A stretch of DNA of 64,000 bases from Echinarachnius parma (Eukaryota > Echinodermata > Echinoidea > Clypeasteroida > Echinarachniidae): contig JBAMJV010004298.1 of the NCBI GenBank assembly GCA_037951105.1, positions 1-64,000 of the forward strand. Reading direction: 5' to 3'. This document shows, one piece after another, positions 45,710 to 57,196 of the stretch. Positions within the stretch are counted from its first letter, which is position 1. Each line of letters opens with the position of its first letter. Under the pieces are notes generated by a model. It saw nothing but the letters and a program-made list of their open reading frames with translations, had not been told where the DNA came from and searched no databases. The position numbers and the translations under genes were made by a program.

Positions 45710-46130
45710 ACAAGATCTTGTATAATGATATTAACAACACATGAAGATAGGTAAAATAAAACAATATAGTTATGCAAACACTACCAATAAATTTGAATGT
45801 AAGCGCATGTTTATATCATATGATGCTATATTGAAGAGTAGAAATATCACAAAGTGGAACACAAAGTCATAAAATATGATGATTTTTTTCTAGTGCTACC
45901 GAGAATTGTGGCTCAGTGGTTAGATTGTCCGCCTCATGCACGAGAGGTCCCGGGTTCCTACCCTGACCAGGTCATACTAAAAACTTTAAAATGGTACCTT
46001 CTGCCTTCTAGCACTTGGCATTTGAATAATGAAGAAGGGAAAGTTAAACACACGAATTACCAGAGGCTTAGCCCCCTTCTGTAACTTTCATTACGTATAG
46101 TAGACGTGCATTGGCCTAGTGTGTATGATT
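45710..46130 (+). mobile_element. tRNA-derived SINE, copy 2
   Basis: A-box TGGCTCAGTGG at 45909-45919 and B-box GGTTCCTACCC at 45953-45963. The body matches 3350-3610 and the upstream homology starts at CAAGATCTTGT as in copy 1. Confidence 0.82.
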
Positions 46131-46229
46131 TTTTGTTATGACACATTCTAGGCCTGATGGTGCCATTTTAAAAGATGAAAAGCGGCCTTAAATGCACATC
46201 ACAAACTAGTTAATCTAAACCATTGCTAA

Positions 46230-46790
46230 TCTTTTAATTGGGCCCCTAGCGACGCAAGGCCCACAAACTCCCTAAACGGAATAGTCATAGCTACGCCACT
46301 GCCTGGTCAAAGGTCGTTATGATGCATGGTCACGCGCAAGACTACAATTGCAACGAATATATATGAACGTGTCCTTATCAAGAATATTATGGGCGTTTTA
46401 TTTACTCTGTACTGCATTACAGATGATAACAGCGAATTATGAGCCAAATTTACAAGAGTGTAGTTTATATGCAAGGTTCCCGTTATCACGTACAATGTCT
46501 CGCAGTAAGACGCTTTAGACATGCAGCTGCTATGGAGAGGTACGCTTGGGAGGTTTGGGTGTAATTCTCAGTTGTCTTTGTTGCAATCATCACGTAAAAG
46601 GACCTGAACGATAAACTATCATAATAGTTATGGTCTAGCCCATCAACTTCTACGGACGATATCGGTTGTACTCTACCATGTCTACTGATTTACTGTAGGG
46701 CCAGATAATTCGAAACTAAAGTAGCTTATCTGTAGGTGTTCCATAGTAGGATGAACACTGGAAGATAAATTCGTCACATCTACCAACGTG
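46230..46790 (+). repeat. Duplicated segment, copy 3 (upstream of NLR)
   Basis: Matches 4912-5480 closely and 27300-27720 distantly. A G run at 46920-46932 and a minisatellite-free stretch follow before the gene. Confidence 0.65.
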
Positions 46791-47878
46791 TGTAAATCAC
46801 TGCTGGAGCAATGGATGATAGCTGAAAATTGAGGGAATCAATCATCATCATCAGGTTAGCACAACTTATCATACTAAAAGCCAGCCTGACACCGCGATCC
46901 CTCTGGGAGGTGGGTGTAGGGGGGGGGGGGGGTGGTTGGAGAGGAGAGGGGTTCACCCCTTCCAATGGCATATATACTTTTTTGAAATATTGGGTATAGT
47001 GTATATTAAACACAGATTTTAAGCATTAAATTAAGTGCCTGAAATTAAACAGTTTGCTTTTTCTTTAACTTAATATCAGGCAAGAAGACAAGGTGGTAAG
47101 TTTTGACCTTGTGATCGTTTTATTCTTTACCAAGTTCCACAATGCAGGACAGGACGCTCTTGATAATATATTATCAGCCTGAAAATTCCGTTAATTAACT
47201 TGTTTACTATATAAGACGTCGTGAAGCGAACATCACGGCATTTCCTTTTAAGTAAGGGTGGATTATATTGAAGCAAACAGTTATGATTTCAATGACTCCT
47301 GACATGACAAAATTAGTTTCCTACTGCTCCACGGAAGAGCAGCTATCGTGTCCCGTATATCTACTTATCAAATGTTGGCTAGCCCTCCACTTTGCTCACA
47401 TGTAAGGTCTTGAATGCACCACTGCTTCACAGGGCTTGACATCGTTCAAGATGACGGTGGCGTCATTGTTGAATTATCCCTATTCGTTCATGTTAATTTT
47501 GTGAAGTCCAATTTTCTGATCGGTGCGTAGCCTGGGACTTCCACGCTTTCCAGTGTGTCCAGGGTTGCTGTTCTTTAGGTTAGGAGCAACAGATTCTTGT
47601 AATGGTGGATTGGTTGTTGCTGTTACGCCTCTAACCCCATGCCTCAGTGCATGCCTGTCCATCCACCTCCGGGCTTGTTGTCAGCAGTGGTTCGATTGAA
47701 TGGTGAAAGCTTGTCCTTTACCGAAGTCCTCTGTCAACTCTGTGTACTGTTTGGTAGACCTTACAAGGGTGGCAGATACCCGTGGGTTGCATAAAACACT
47801 CAATATTGTTGTTTAAAGCATATTCTGATTAGACCTTATATATTTTCTCCTATTATTCGTCCGTGTTTCAATCTTAAG
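46791..47878 (+). promoter_or_regulatory. 5' flank of the NLR gene
   Basis: No coding exon was found here. Just before the start codon lies CCTTATATATTTTCTCC (47834-47850), then a pyrimidine-rich run ending CTTAAG (to 47878). It can be read as a TATA-like element with a very short leader, or as a 3' splice site of an unseen 5' untranslated exon. The sequence alone does not decide between them. Confidence 0.35.
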
Positions 47879-47879
47879 G

Positions 47880-48192
47880 ATGGCGTCTTCGAGCGGGCTA
47901 CGTGGCAATGCTATGGATCATAACCTCCTAAAGGTAGCAGACGCATTGACAGACAGCATCCACATCGAGAAACTGGGGAAAGAGCTAGGAGTGTCTGTCC
48001 CCGACGTAACCAGAGCCATCGAAACCAACCATCAAGGAGCCAGTGTTACATCATATGGCACGCTATGCATGCTTCGGTCGTGGGCAGAGGGAGTGCGCGC
48101 ATCGGACCAGCTGACCAGACTTACAACCGCACTCCAGAGAGCTGGCTTGCAACGAATCGCCGACGATATCTCGGGTGGAGGGAAACACGAGG
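47880..48192 (+). CDS. NLR gene exon 1: Death domain
   Basis: ATG at 47880 opens 104 codons plus one base, ending at a consensus donor (GAGG|GTAAGTAA, 48192/48193). Residues about 15-95 form a Death-fold domain: LLKVADALTDSIHIEKLGKE, LGVSVPDVTRAIETN, TLCMLRSWAEG and DQLTRLTTALQRAGLQRIAD give the helix 1-6 hydrophobic pattern with the conserved Trp. Such domains recruit downstream adaptors by Death-Death contact. The phase-1 end leaves a G that joins GT of exon 2 to make Gly, keeping frame. GC-rich relative to flanks. There is no signal peptide, so a cytosolic receptor is expected. Confidence 0.85.
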
Positions 48193-49514
48193 GTAAGTAA
48201 TTTAATAACATGTGTCAGTAATCTAATGGATCAAAGCGTAATTTCGATCTTGAATCATATATCATTACTGCCGACTACTCTCGGGTCATTTCAGTGTATA
48301 TGTTAGTGCAATGTTTCTGTTTTGGGGTGAATGCTTGTTTATTTGTTTGTTTGTTTTCTCATTCAGTAAAATATATCATATATCTTAAATAGGTGTGGGT
48401 CTTTAAAGGGACTATCCGCCTTTTACAAATCGTCTGAACAGTTACCAGTAGACGGATGAGGATGAATGTAACACACACACACACACACAAATTCAGATCG
48501 AACAGCCCTATAAGTTTGAGTCTACGAAAGACCCTCCACCAAACTGTATATCGGTCAATAAAGGAGTTTAATTGATTTAGCATTATTACAACAATATTGT
48601 ACTTATTCTTGTATTGTGAAGCCGACATTTGTAAAGGTATGACACGGAAAAGGTCTCGAAAATGAAGAACATACAATTACATGTAGTCAGTTTTAGCGAG
48701 TTTTGGTTATTTTGTTTAGTATTCGCTTACGCCGTTGTTCGATCACATTATGTGCGCGGGTCACGTATATGTCACGCACAGCAACATGGTACTCCGTGGA
48801 ATGCGCCGTGAGCGAAATTTCGCACCGGGTGAATACTCGTATAATGCACAATTAAACGCGCTGTGTCGTTTTATTATTTTGAGGTCTATAACTCCACGAA
48901 AAAGAGATTTCAAGCCCTAATTTTGTCAGGCATGCTGTTAAATGACATTTTCTTTCATATCAGACAATAACCTCGCAACTTTTGAAATTTGGCTTGCAAA
49001 AGGCGGACAATCCCTTTAACACCATATCAGTGATGTAGTTTTTATTACATTTACATGATCATTTACCTGCACATTGGTAGGATTGTATTGCATGTTTTCA
49101 GCATACCCGGAGCATATGTGCACAGTAAATTTAGAAAAGGTATTACAACTTAGAATTTGTGGATTATGAAATTAAATATTTGTTCAGATATAATATATTC
49201 AAATAGTAACTAGGAAACATGTGACCTTTTTAAAACAAAGATCACAGTTTAGAATTTTTTCGCCTAATTGGCTAACTTAACTACCCTTATTTTGTTGTGA
49301 TAATTGACGGTTTAAAATAACTGTTTATCGCACCTCTGATCGAAAAGGACATTACACAATATGCTAATTAGTGTCATTGATTGCTATTTATAATTGGATA
49401 ACGACAATGGAAATACAAATGTAATATTCTTTAAAAAAAAGTAATGTTAAAGATGAAAAGTGTCAGGAAAAGACATGAATGTCCCTTTAAATACCTGTTA
49501 TTTTCATTACAAAG
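48193..49514 (+). other. Intron 1 of the NLR gene
   Basis: 1322 bp, GT...AG (GTAAGTAA at the donor, TTATTTTCATTACAAAG at the acceptor), phase 1. About half is a TTAA-bracketed MITE. Confidence 0.8.
48403..49019. mobile_element. MITE-7 in intron 1 (TTAAAGGGACTATCCGCC ends)
   Basis: TTAAAGGGACTATCCGCCTT at the left and AAGGCGGACAATCCCTTTAA (with AA) at the right are inverted; TTAA on both sides, 617 bp. It shares only the first nine bases with MITE-1 and MITE-2. A CA microsatellite (48473-48490) lies inside. Confidence 0.88.
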
Positions 49515-51073
49515 GTCGATCTCCGATAGCTCCTGAAGATCTAGAAAACTACCGTGAGCGATTGAAATCCCGCTACATTGACGAGTACAACGATATTAAA
49601 ACATCTCCCTTAGATCCAAAATCGCGCATGAAGCTTGATATGATCTACGTTAACCTCGAACTGCTAAAAGAAGAAGACAAAGAAGAAAAAGAAGAACAGG
49701 GCAAGCCATTGGAGTACGAAGGTATATTTAAGATTTTGCTGTCAGGTGAAAGAAGAAATAAAATTGCCTTTCTAGGAGAGGCGGGTGTCGGCAAAACCAC
49801 TCTCCTAGCAAAGATAGCGTATGACTGGGCAACTGGACAATGCCTGCAGGAAATTGATCTACTCTTTCTACTATCACTCAGAGATCCGCCAGAAGGTCGT
49901 TGCTTTGGCGACATACTGAATGAGTTAGTTTATGAGTACGATGGCGTTGAAATTCCGGGTGACATTGTGGAGAAATACATCAGCAAATATCCGACCAAAA
50001 CAGTTATGCTATTTGACGGGTTAGACGAATATCAAGGAGATATCTCAAAGAAAGATCCCAATAAAATACTGGTGCAGATTATGAGAGGCGAGAAATTGAG
50101 GAAGATTCCTCTTATTGTCACTTCTCGACCATGGCGTGCCGACCAAATCACCAATGTTGACAAGATCAACAAGCAGTACGAACGTGTTCGGGTCAAAGGC
50201 TTCAAGGAGGGAGATGTTGCAACCTACGTTGGACAGTTTTTCAACGAAGACGCAGCTTCGGCGGAGAGTCTTCTCGAACTTATAGAGGACAACGAGACAA
50301 TTGGAGATCACCTAGCTCATATTCCCACATTTTGCGCCATGTTATGTCACATCTGGAATAACCGACCGAAAAGAGATGCGCTGCGTAGGCTAGAGACGAT
50401 TCCGCAGTTATTTGGCCTCATTGTGCAATCAATAATTGAGCACTCTTACTCCAAATGCAAAGAGAATGGTGGTCATGATGGTGATGATACACTAGGGGTG
50501 TATCTAGATAGATGCAACCAGGCTTTCACGCAGATTGGCGAGCTAGCATACAACGGGTTGATTTCAAAGCACATGCTGTTTCGGGAAGAAGAATTTGTTG
50601 GATGCTCTGAGGCTGTCAACACAGCTTGCGAGATAGGAGTCATGTCGATGACAAGGAGAGTAGCACCAATAGACGAGAGAATGAAGGGGAAGGAGTATGT
50701 GACCGAGGCACAATTCCCGCATAAACTAATGCAGGAATTTGTGGCCGGTCACTACGTCGCATCTCTCTACCAAACCCACCCTGAAGAGTTTCAGAAGATT
50801 CTGGAGCATGTTCTGGAAGACTACGATGAGTTTGAGTACCTCCTGACCTTTGCGGCATCACATGGGGGAGAAGCTGGGCGGGCTGTGATGGAAGCTCTTT
50901 GTAAAGGTGTGGAGGATGAGCCATTCATCATGAAAGCGGCATATGGCTGTCACAACGAGGAAGCCATCACCCCTGCAGTGGACCTCCTGCGACAGTCAAG
51001 TGACTTGACCATTAATCGTTATGGTTACTCTTACATTCATTACCAGTATGCACTGGATGTAAGCAGCAGAATG
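49515..51073 (+). CDS. NLR gene exon 2: NACHT and helical domains
   Basis: The open frame spans 519 full codons. The acceptor at 49514 is chosen because it gives phase agreement with exon 1 (G|GT). Walker A is GEAGVGKTT at 49775-49801 (about residues 192-200). Walker B is LFDGLDE at 50009-50029 (about 270-276). A sensor-like LIVTSRPWRA follows, then FCAMLCHIW and the C-terminal helical segment FPHKLMQEFVAGHYVASLY (LRR-proximal). An acidic, lysine-rich linker (KEEDKEEKEEQGK) precedes the NACHT. The domain binds ATP/dATP and drives oligomerisation. The donor is set at ATG|GTAATA because exons 3 and 4 also use GTAATA; GAT|GTAAGC at 51058 is a phase-equivalent alternative. All catalytic motifs are intact. 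Confidence 0.92.
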
Positions 51074-52597
51074 GTAATACATTTGTTTTACCTGTATTCG
51101 CAATGTGATATTATTAATATCATTAATTCGTATCGTTTAGTTACACATGGCAATATGGTTGTTAACGTTTTGGCGCTATCCTTCCATAATTATAAACCGC
51201 GAACTGTGTAACATTTTATTCTTTTATAAGTTGTCATTGTATTATCTCAGAAGCGGCAAATTCCCACAAGTTCAAGGGCATAATTATACTACATTGACCA
51301 CAGGAACTTACAGAATATGTTGTCTTACTCTTCTCCATAAAACAAATTTAATGCGCGTCGTTATTCTTTTCTGACGTGATGCCCGATTTATTCCCAGTTT
51401 TATAATACTAACACTTTCTACTGTAATTAATACAATTCCATCTAGGGGTGCAGTCAATATTTGACACAATTCTAGAATTTCAAGATAAATGTTTCAAACC
51501 ATGTTTATGATAGACAAGAAATGGGATCCAAATACAAGACCTGCGCGCACGTACGGATACAAAAGAAGATCAGATAAAGTCAATCAAGCCATCGTCAATT
51601 GCCACAAGCACTTTTAGGGATAGGTTTATCATTCACACACCCATCCCGAACAGGATAAAATATGGTTACCTCTTTCACCAAAGAGAGTTCATGGTGAGAA
51701 TTCGGATCATAACAGCATATGTTTCGTATAAAGTACCGATTCGGAAGTGTAATGTAACAGTTATTCACTGCAGTGAATAGCTATAGCTCGTAACAATGTC
51801 CCTGATGTCGGGCAAGCCTAACATTATGGTCCTAGCCCCAATTCACAAGCAAAATCTCTATCCAAAGGAGAGTGGTTTAGATCAGAAGGAGTTTGGTACA
51901 TTTATACATAGGACAGTACAGTCTTTGTCCAACATAAATATAGAAACTAAAGCTTGTATTAACAGCTAAAGTTACATGTTGCTAGAATAATAGTAAAACA
52001 TAATATGAACGGTTCAGGTACAAGGCTACTTTTATTCGAAAAGCACCTGTTTATACCAGAGGGAGCCCTCCAGACAGCTCAAGTTTAATGTTTTGTATTA
52101 ATTTTTTTCGCACAAATCATATAGTTAACAAACATCATATACGCATAAACACAATATAACAAAGAGTGACATACATGTAGTTTACAAACATTTTAAAAGG
52201 GACGTTAAGAGAACAATACAAAGTTAGACACAAACTAAAACAAAACAAAGGCGTTCGTTATATTTAAAAAACAATAATGTGAATGTGATGTTTAGTTGAA
52301 ATAATCATTCAATAGAGAGCTCATAAGAAACAGATTTCAAACCATTTTGGATATATTTGAGGATATTTCAACTGTTTCAATATCGATTTTGATCAAACAA
52401 ATTAAATTCTGGATTTAGAATTGTATCGTGTGATACCTCACGAAGCGCCCTGTAAATGACAAGAATGCTTTGACAAGAATCGTTGTGATAATTATTGATC
52501 TTACTATTGCATATTAGTGATTGCCTAAACAGTGTGTCTGTGTATTATTGAACTTTGTATAATGTGTTTCTTGTGTATTACTGCAACTTATAAAAAG
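51074..52597 (+). other. Intron 2 of the NLR gene
   Basis: No exon seen. 52090-52460 contains a strongly decayed MITE-2 (CAAACAATAATGTGAATG, AACTGTTTCAATATCGATTT, GATCAAACAAATTAAATT). The rest is unassigned AT-rich DNA. Confidence 0.6.
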
Positions 52598-52777
52598 GTT
52601 GAGGAATGCACCGGTCCCAGCGCAAGGCCTGTCAGTGACGACCATGACACATCCTACCACGCTGGTATCGGACTCGTCTCACTACCCAAGCTCAAGACGT
52701 TGCAGATCTGTGCTGCTAGGGGAGATTCTTACGATACGTTATATGCAGGAATGGCGGCAGGAGCACGACAGTCACAG
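52598..52777 (+). CDS. NLR gene exon 3: leucine-rich repeats
   Basis: 180 bp, phase 0 at both ends, between TATAAAAAG| and |GTAATATA. It encodes 60 residues from VEECTGPSARPVSDDHDTSY through HAGIGLVSLPKLKTLQICAA to YAGMAAGARQSQ. L-P-K-L-K-T-L-Q-I is a recognisable LRR strand; the register continues into the IEELFLF start of exon 4. About two ribonuclease-inhibitor-type repeats of 28 residues, the ligand-sensing part of the receptor. The first repeat is less canonical (few Leu). A second open + frame over the same bases is a shadow. Confidence 0.72.
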
Positions 52778-53254
52778 GTAATATATGATAATACATTATT
52801 TGTTGTGCATATTATTGCCATAAAGATATAACGAAATCACAGGTATAACATCACCTATCTCATTTAAGGTCCATATCTTATCATAACCATGTGAGGAGTA
52901 ATGTTGGATGATGCCGTCTTTGTAGTAAGTTTTACCATGGATTAACTATGTAAACAGCAAGTAACCGGTAATATTATGATTACTCGCGTTTTAACAAATT
53001 GATAATACTCATATTTTTAGGATCATACATCAAAAAATGAACTTCCAAACGGATGTAGACAGTGCAGCTATTTTCTTTCTTCAAAATTTCAGGGTTGACC
53101 AAATAAAGAAACCTGAACTTTGAAAATCTTATTTCAAATTAAGTTGATATGGATGGGTAAATATATCACTTGATGTGACAGATGACACTTGTTGTTCGTA
53201 TCTTCACAAAGGAAACGTTATAAGGTGTAGTGGCACATTTTAATGAGAATGACT

Positions 53255-53600
53255 AGTTGAAGAGATAGTTGAAATTTGGTCAAACTGAATTTTAGTAACC
53301 AAAACCTGCACCATTACATTACAAACTAATAGTTATAACTCCACCATGCTCAAAAGGTATACACAATTACAAACGACTAAGTAAAAAGCCTGTTATCATT
53401 AAAAAATTACCGTTATAACTAAAAAGGGCGCTTTCTAAAAACTCATAGGTTTTAACCATTTTTCATACAAAATTGTACATGTGATGTTTTGCTAAAAACA
53501 TTTATTAAATAGAGATATCATCAACAACTATTTAAAAACCTATTTTGAAATTTGTTGAAAGAAATGTATAAGCATTTTATGTATTTTCTTATGAGTCGAG
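53255..53600 (-). mobile_element. MITE-2, truncated, in intron 3
   Basis: GAGATAGTTGAAATTTGGTC, then AACTGAATTTTAGTAACCAA and AACTAATAGTTATAACTCCA. Lacks the other half. Confidence 0.75.
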
Positions 53601-54021
53601 ATATCGCCTTGCTAAACAATATATAAATAAAATATTTTGAAATCAAAATTTTTCAACTATGAATGCATTAGAAAGGGAATGATTCTCATTTCACATGTTT
53701 TATTCAATTAACTTTCAAGTGGAATTAAAACCAATCAAAACCCTTTGTTGGGGGCAGTACCAATACCCAAATGTACCTTTAAGTTGGACAATTGTCATGT
53801 GTTTTGAAATCAAATGAAAACAAAACATAGTCGTAACGGATAAATGCAATTCATATCCAAATTATGTCCTAATTTCAGATAATATGTATGATATACGTAA
53901 AGGTTTATCGCATATGAATAAAAACAAGACAATATATACTTCTCGAAAAACAGCACTTATATTTATGAATATCACCATATTAAATAAAGTTTACATTGCA
54001 AAATAAGTATTGTTTCCCTAG

Positions 54022-54080
54022 ATATAGAGCAACTGACCCTTAATAACTGCAAGATATGTCCCTTTGCATCTGAACGGTAG
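54022..54080 (+). pseudogene. Broken LRR exon in intron 3
   Basis: A good acceptor (TATTGTTTCCCTAG) is followed by ATATAG, where intact exon 4 has ATAGAG. The frame from 54024 reads IEQLTLNNCKICPFASER, the expected start of an LRR exon, then a stop at 54078. Splicing at this acceptor would give Ile-stop because of the two extra bases (AT). The sequence then passes into repeat DNA, so the rest of the exon is missing. It is probably a dead member of the LRR exon array. Confidence 0.6.
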
Positions 54081-54186
54081 TTATGGCACTGAAGGGCCAC
54101 GAAAAAATATGCGACGTGCCGCATATTATTTTGCGAATTTCACGAATAAATATGCGCCGAGTCGCATTATTTTGTTGCGAATTTTA
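54081..54186. repeat. Tandem ATATGCG...CGCATTATTTTG repeat
   Basis: AATATGCGACGTGCCGCAT...GCGAATTTCACGA is followed by AATATGCGCCGAGTCGCAT...GCGAATTTTACGA, two units of about 48 bp. Confidence 0.75.
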
Positions 54187-54833
54187 CGACATCCCCCCCC
54201 CCCCCCCAGCTTACACGACTCACAACCAGTGGTTTCAGTCGCGGCCTCGAACATTTTTGGCGACGCCCCCCCCCCCCCCCCCCCCCGGTCACGAATCGGG
54301 TCTCGAATCCACTTTTTACCGGTCTCGACCATCATAACCAATGGTCTCAGCCCCCAAGGACACTACTTATCAATGTCGTTGCGGCCTCGGACTCGATACT
54401 TTTTGGTGACGGACATCCCCCCCCCCCCCCGCTTACACGACTCTCAACCAGTGGTCTCAGTATCGGCCTCGAACATTTCTGGCGACGGTTCCACCCCGCC
54501 CCCCCCCCCCCCCCCCACAGGTCTCCAATCCAATTTTTAACGTTCTCAACCATCATAACAAATGTTCTCAGCCCCCGCGGACACTACTTTACAAATTGTC
54601 GCCGCCTCGGACTCGATACTTTCCGGTGACGGACACACATGTACCCAGCCCCCCCCCCCCCCCCTCGCTTATACGACTCTCAGCCAGTGGTGTCGGTCTC
54701 GGCCTCGAGCATTTTTGGCGACGGCTCCCCCCCCCCCCCCCCCCCAATCGAACCGGGTCTCGAATCCACTTTATAGAGGTTTTGACGGTCATAACCATTG
54801 GTCTCATCCCCTGAGGACACTACTTATGGCTCA
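54187..54833. repeat. Poly-C-punctuated tandem repeat, units of about 230 bp
   Basis: Units start at C runs near 54187, 54418 and 54649. Each contains CTTACACGACTC, CGGCCTCGAACATTT, GGCGACG, a second C run, TCTCGAATCCACTTTT and GGACACTACTTA. It continues at 55391-55570 after an inserted MITE. The Pro-rich frames on both strands are artefacts. Confidence 0.88.
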
Positions 54834-55390
54834 GTCACATTTGACACGACAGCCGTACCCGTACGGTCTAAAATTTATACGGCCAATTACAAAAATAGGG
54901 CCGCCGTAGAATTTCTACGGTCATATGCATTAGCAGTCACATTTGCCACGGCCACCGCACGACGTATCTTTAATTTGTGGAGACAGGAAATCTGCGGCTG
55001 CCGTACGGCCTTCAAAGTGATGACGTACGGTTGCCTTACGGCGTCCCTGCGGTTGCCGTAGGTTATTTGAACAAATATCAAGGCAGACGCAAGGCGCCCG
55101 CAAGGCGACCGCAAGGCGCAGGGGGGGCCATACGGCAACCATGCGGCCAGACTGACGCTACAGCTACACCCCTATAGAGTATAGGAGTGGTAGTCATGGC
55201 TACGGCGTGTATAATTGCTTCGGCGACCGTAGAAATGAAAAAGAGATTCTACGGCGACCCCTACGGCCTGTAAAATATATGGTTACGCCGAACGGGGAAC
55301 CTGCGGCCACCGCAGATTTTCTGCGGCCGCCGCACGTTTCTCTCGATTTCGGGGGCGTACGGCCGCCGTAGAGCAAATGTGACTGTAGCA
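54834..55390. mobile_element. MITE with CAGTCACATTTG ends and TACGGC palindromes
   Basis: TGGCTCAGTCACATTTG at the left and CAAATGTGACTGTAGCA at the right interrupt the poly-C repeat. TTA is found on both sides (CTACTTA / TTAGTCG), compatible with a 3-bp TTA duplication as in PIF/Harbinger. GCCGTACGGC-type words and CTGCGGC recur densely inside. A third copy of the end (AGCAGTCACATTTGCC) lies internally at 54932, so the element is composite. The Arg/Ala-rich frames are not genes. Confidence 0.75.
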
Positions 55391-55570
55391 TTAGTCGTGG
55401 CGGCCTCGGACTCGATCATTTTTGGCGACGGAACCCCCCCCCCCCCCCCCCCCCCCATCCCCCACCTACACCCCCGCTTACACGACTCTCAACCAATGGT
55501 TTCGGCCTCTGCCTCGGAATGTTGGCCGACGAAATACCCCCCACCCCCCCTTGAACAAATCCTGGGTACG
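55391..55570. repeat. Poly-C tandem repeat, last unit
   Basis: GGCCTCGGACTCGATCATTT, C run (about 55434-55456), GCTTACACGACTCTCAACCA. Continues the array of 54187-54833. Confidence 0.85.
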
Positions 55571-55656
55571 CCAATGTTGGGACCCCTCACTTTGCTCCCT
55601 CGCAAAGTCCCAAACTTATCGCTTGCTCACTGAGTTGGCAACCCTTTCAATGCGGG

Positions 55657-56351
55657 TCCCAGCCACCCGTTTCATAAAACTAGTCAAATTGTTGTAAATT
55701 TCCGATTAATGTAACTAAACCGAACACAAAAAGTAACTTACCTCCTAGACAACAGCTCATAATTTCATAACTGATAATTGTTTCAAGATGTCATAGATAT
55801 TCTTCCCTTTATGGCTGAATGAGCACAGATTAAAGACAAAATGGCCCAATTAAAAAGTCACAAGGTATTGTGCGTGCCTGTACATTGTTGTGAAACAGCA
55901 CATGTGGCTGAATGCATGTATTATGGTTAATGAAACAATGCTGTTTGATGTTCCATTCAGTTTGATTTTGTAATGGCACATGTGGTAAAATGCATTAATG
56001 CAATTTTAAGACATTGCATTTTTTACATTTTTCACTACTCAATAAACTGTAATAATGATAATACTTTTGCGAATTTCGAAATATGACAATTTTCTCTTTA
56101 ATGTGTGCTCACTCAACCATGGATGAATGGTTACCTCTTATTTTGACACGTTGTTTCCTAACTATCATAGGGATATTTTGGCAAGACGAAATCTCAAAAC
56201 GATTCTTGGTTATGAAATTATGGGCAATTGTCTAGGGGGTAAGTTATTTTTTGTGTTCGGTTTAGTATGCCTACAGCCAATCAGGATGGAGCATTATAGC
56301 TGATGCTGTGGTTGTTACAAGAATTTGAAAAGTTATATGAAACAGGCCCCT
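55657..56351. mobile_element. MITE-8 with long inverted arms
   Basis: CCCGTTTCATAAAACT at the left and ATATGAAACAGGCCCC at the right. Inside, CTAAACCGAACACAAAAAGT / TTTTTTGTGTTCGGTTTAG and TCCTAGACAA / TTGTCTAGGGG continue the inverted pairing. About 690 bp in intron 3, non-coding. Confidence 0.8.
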
Positions 56352-57031
56352 GGTGGTGATGCTGATTTTGTTTGCCCCCCCCCCCCCCCCCCCCCACCCT
56401 AAAAAGGAAAACACAAACATTTTTGCTCATTACGCCACTGACTATTATGTAATCATCAAATACAACTATGCTCTCTTTTTCTCATTATGTCAATTCCTTA
56501 ACAACAATATTTTTCGGAATATGGGATAATGAAGATGACTGCCAGACAACAATGACATCGTTGGTGTCTATCTTAATACCTCCTTATTTGTTTCTCTTGA
56601 ACGCACTTCTTCAAAGTTATGGTTATTTTAGTATGCATTATATCTCAAAGAAATTGTACGAAAATATTTCTTGATGGCAGAAACTTAAATTATCACAAGT
56701 GTCATTAATCTTCCAAAAAATGAGGAAGTCACTTTCCGAAAGACTGCTCGCTCTTTTGGCATTATTTAAAATAATAGTATTCCTTCATTTGCACCTTATA
56801 AGGAACATATGAGTAAACACGGGCTATAATTCCTCATAAATTCCTCACTAGGTACTCACAATACATGTACATGTATATTTTGACAAGAACGAAATAATCG
56901 TGGGCAGTATTTTAAAACACACAATTTTTTGTTTTCGTCAATTCAATGAAAATATGAAAGTTTTCACGACTTCCATATGTTTAAATTGATTTGATTTTAA
57001 CATTGACAATACCACTATGTTCCCTCTCTAG
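56352..57031 (+). other. Remainder of intron 3
   Basis: C run at about 56376-56396, otherwise AT-rich. The 68-codon frame at 56468-56674 shows no domain. Ends with a strong acceptor, ACTATGTTCCCTCTCTAG. Confidence 0.6.
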
Positions 57032-57196
57032 ATAGAGGAACTGTTTCTTTTCGACTTTTTCTTGGGACCTGTTGAATCTGAACACTTTGGGAGAGCCGTC
57101 ACCTCAATGCCAAGCCTTCGATCACTTACCATGCATGACCTGAAGCTTGATGATGCATGCTTCAATACACTGTCAACGTTAGCGCCACAATCAAAG
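57032..57196 (+). CDS. NLR gene exon 4: leucine-rich repeats
   Basis: 165 bp, phase 0-0, between CCCTCTCTAG| and AAG|GTAATATC. It encodes 55 residues, IEELFLFDFFLGPVESEHFG, RAVTSMPSLRSLTMHDLKLD and DACFNTLSTLAPQSK. This contains one complete ribonuclease-inhibitor-type LRR (L-R-S-L-T-M-x-x-L-K-L) and halves on either side. Joined to exon 3 it keeps a 28-residue period. Best of the LRR exons; the splice sites are excellent. Confidence 0.85.

Larger units (their letters stand above)
39770..47580 (+). repeat. Segmental duplication SD-B, copy 2 (NLR side)
   Basis: Partner of 24240-28560, expanded by MITE-6, a MITE-1/MITE-2 pair, a TTAA/G-run element, MITE-2, LE1 copy D, MITE-1 and a SINE. Ends about 300 bp before the Death exon. 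Confidence 0.7.

Noticed and set aside
49645-50924. Minus-strand frames of 88-94 codons opposite the NACHT exon
   Set aside because: Shadows of the strongly biased + strand coding sequence.
54064-55697. Many Pro-, Gly- and Arg-rich open frames on both strands
   Set aside because: They follow C runs and the TACGGC repeats, change frame between repeat units, and show no domain.
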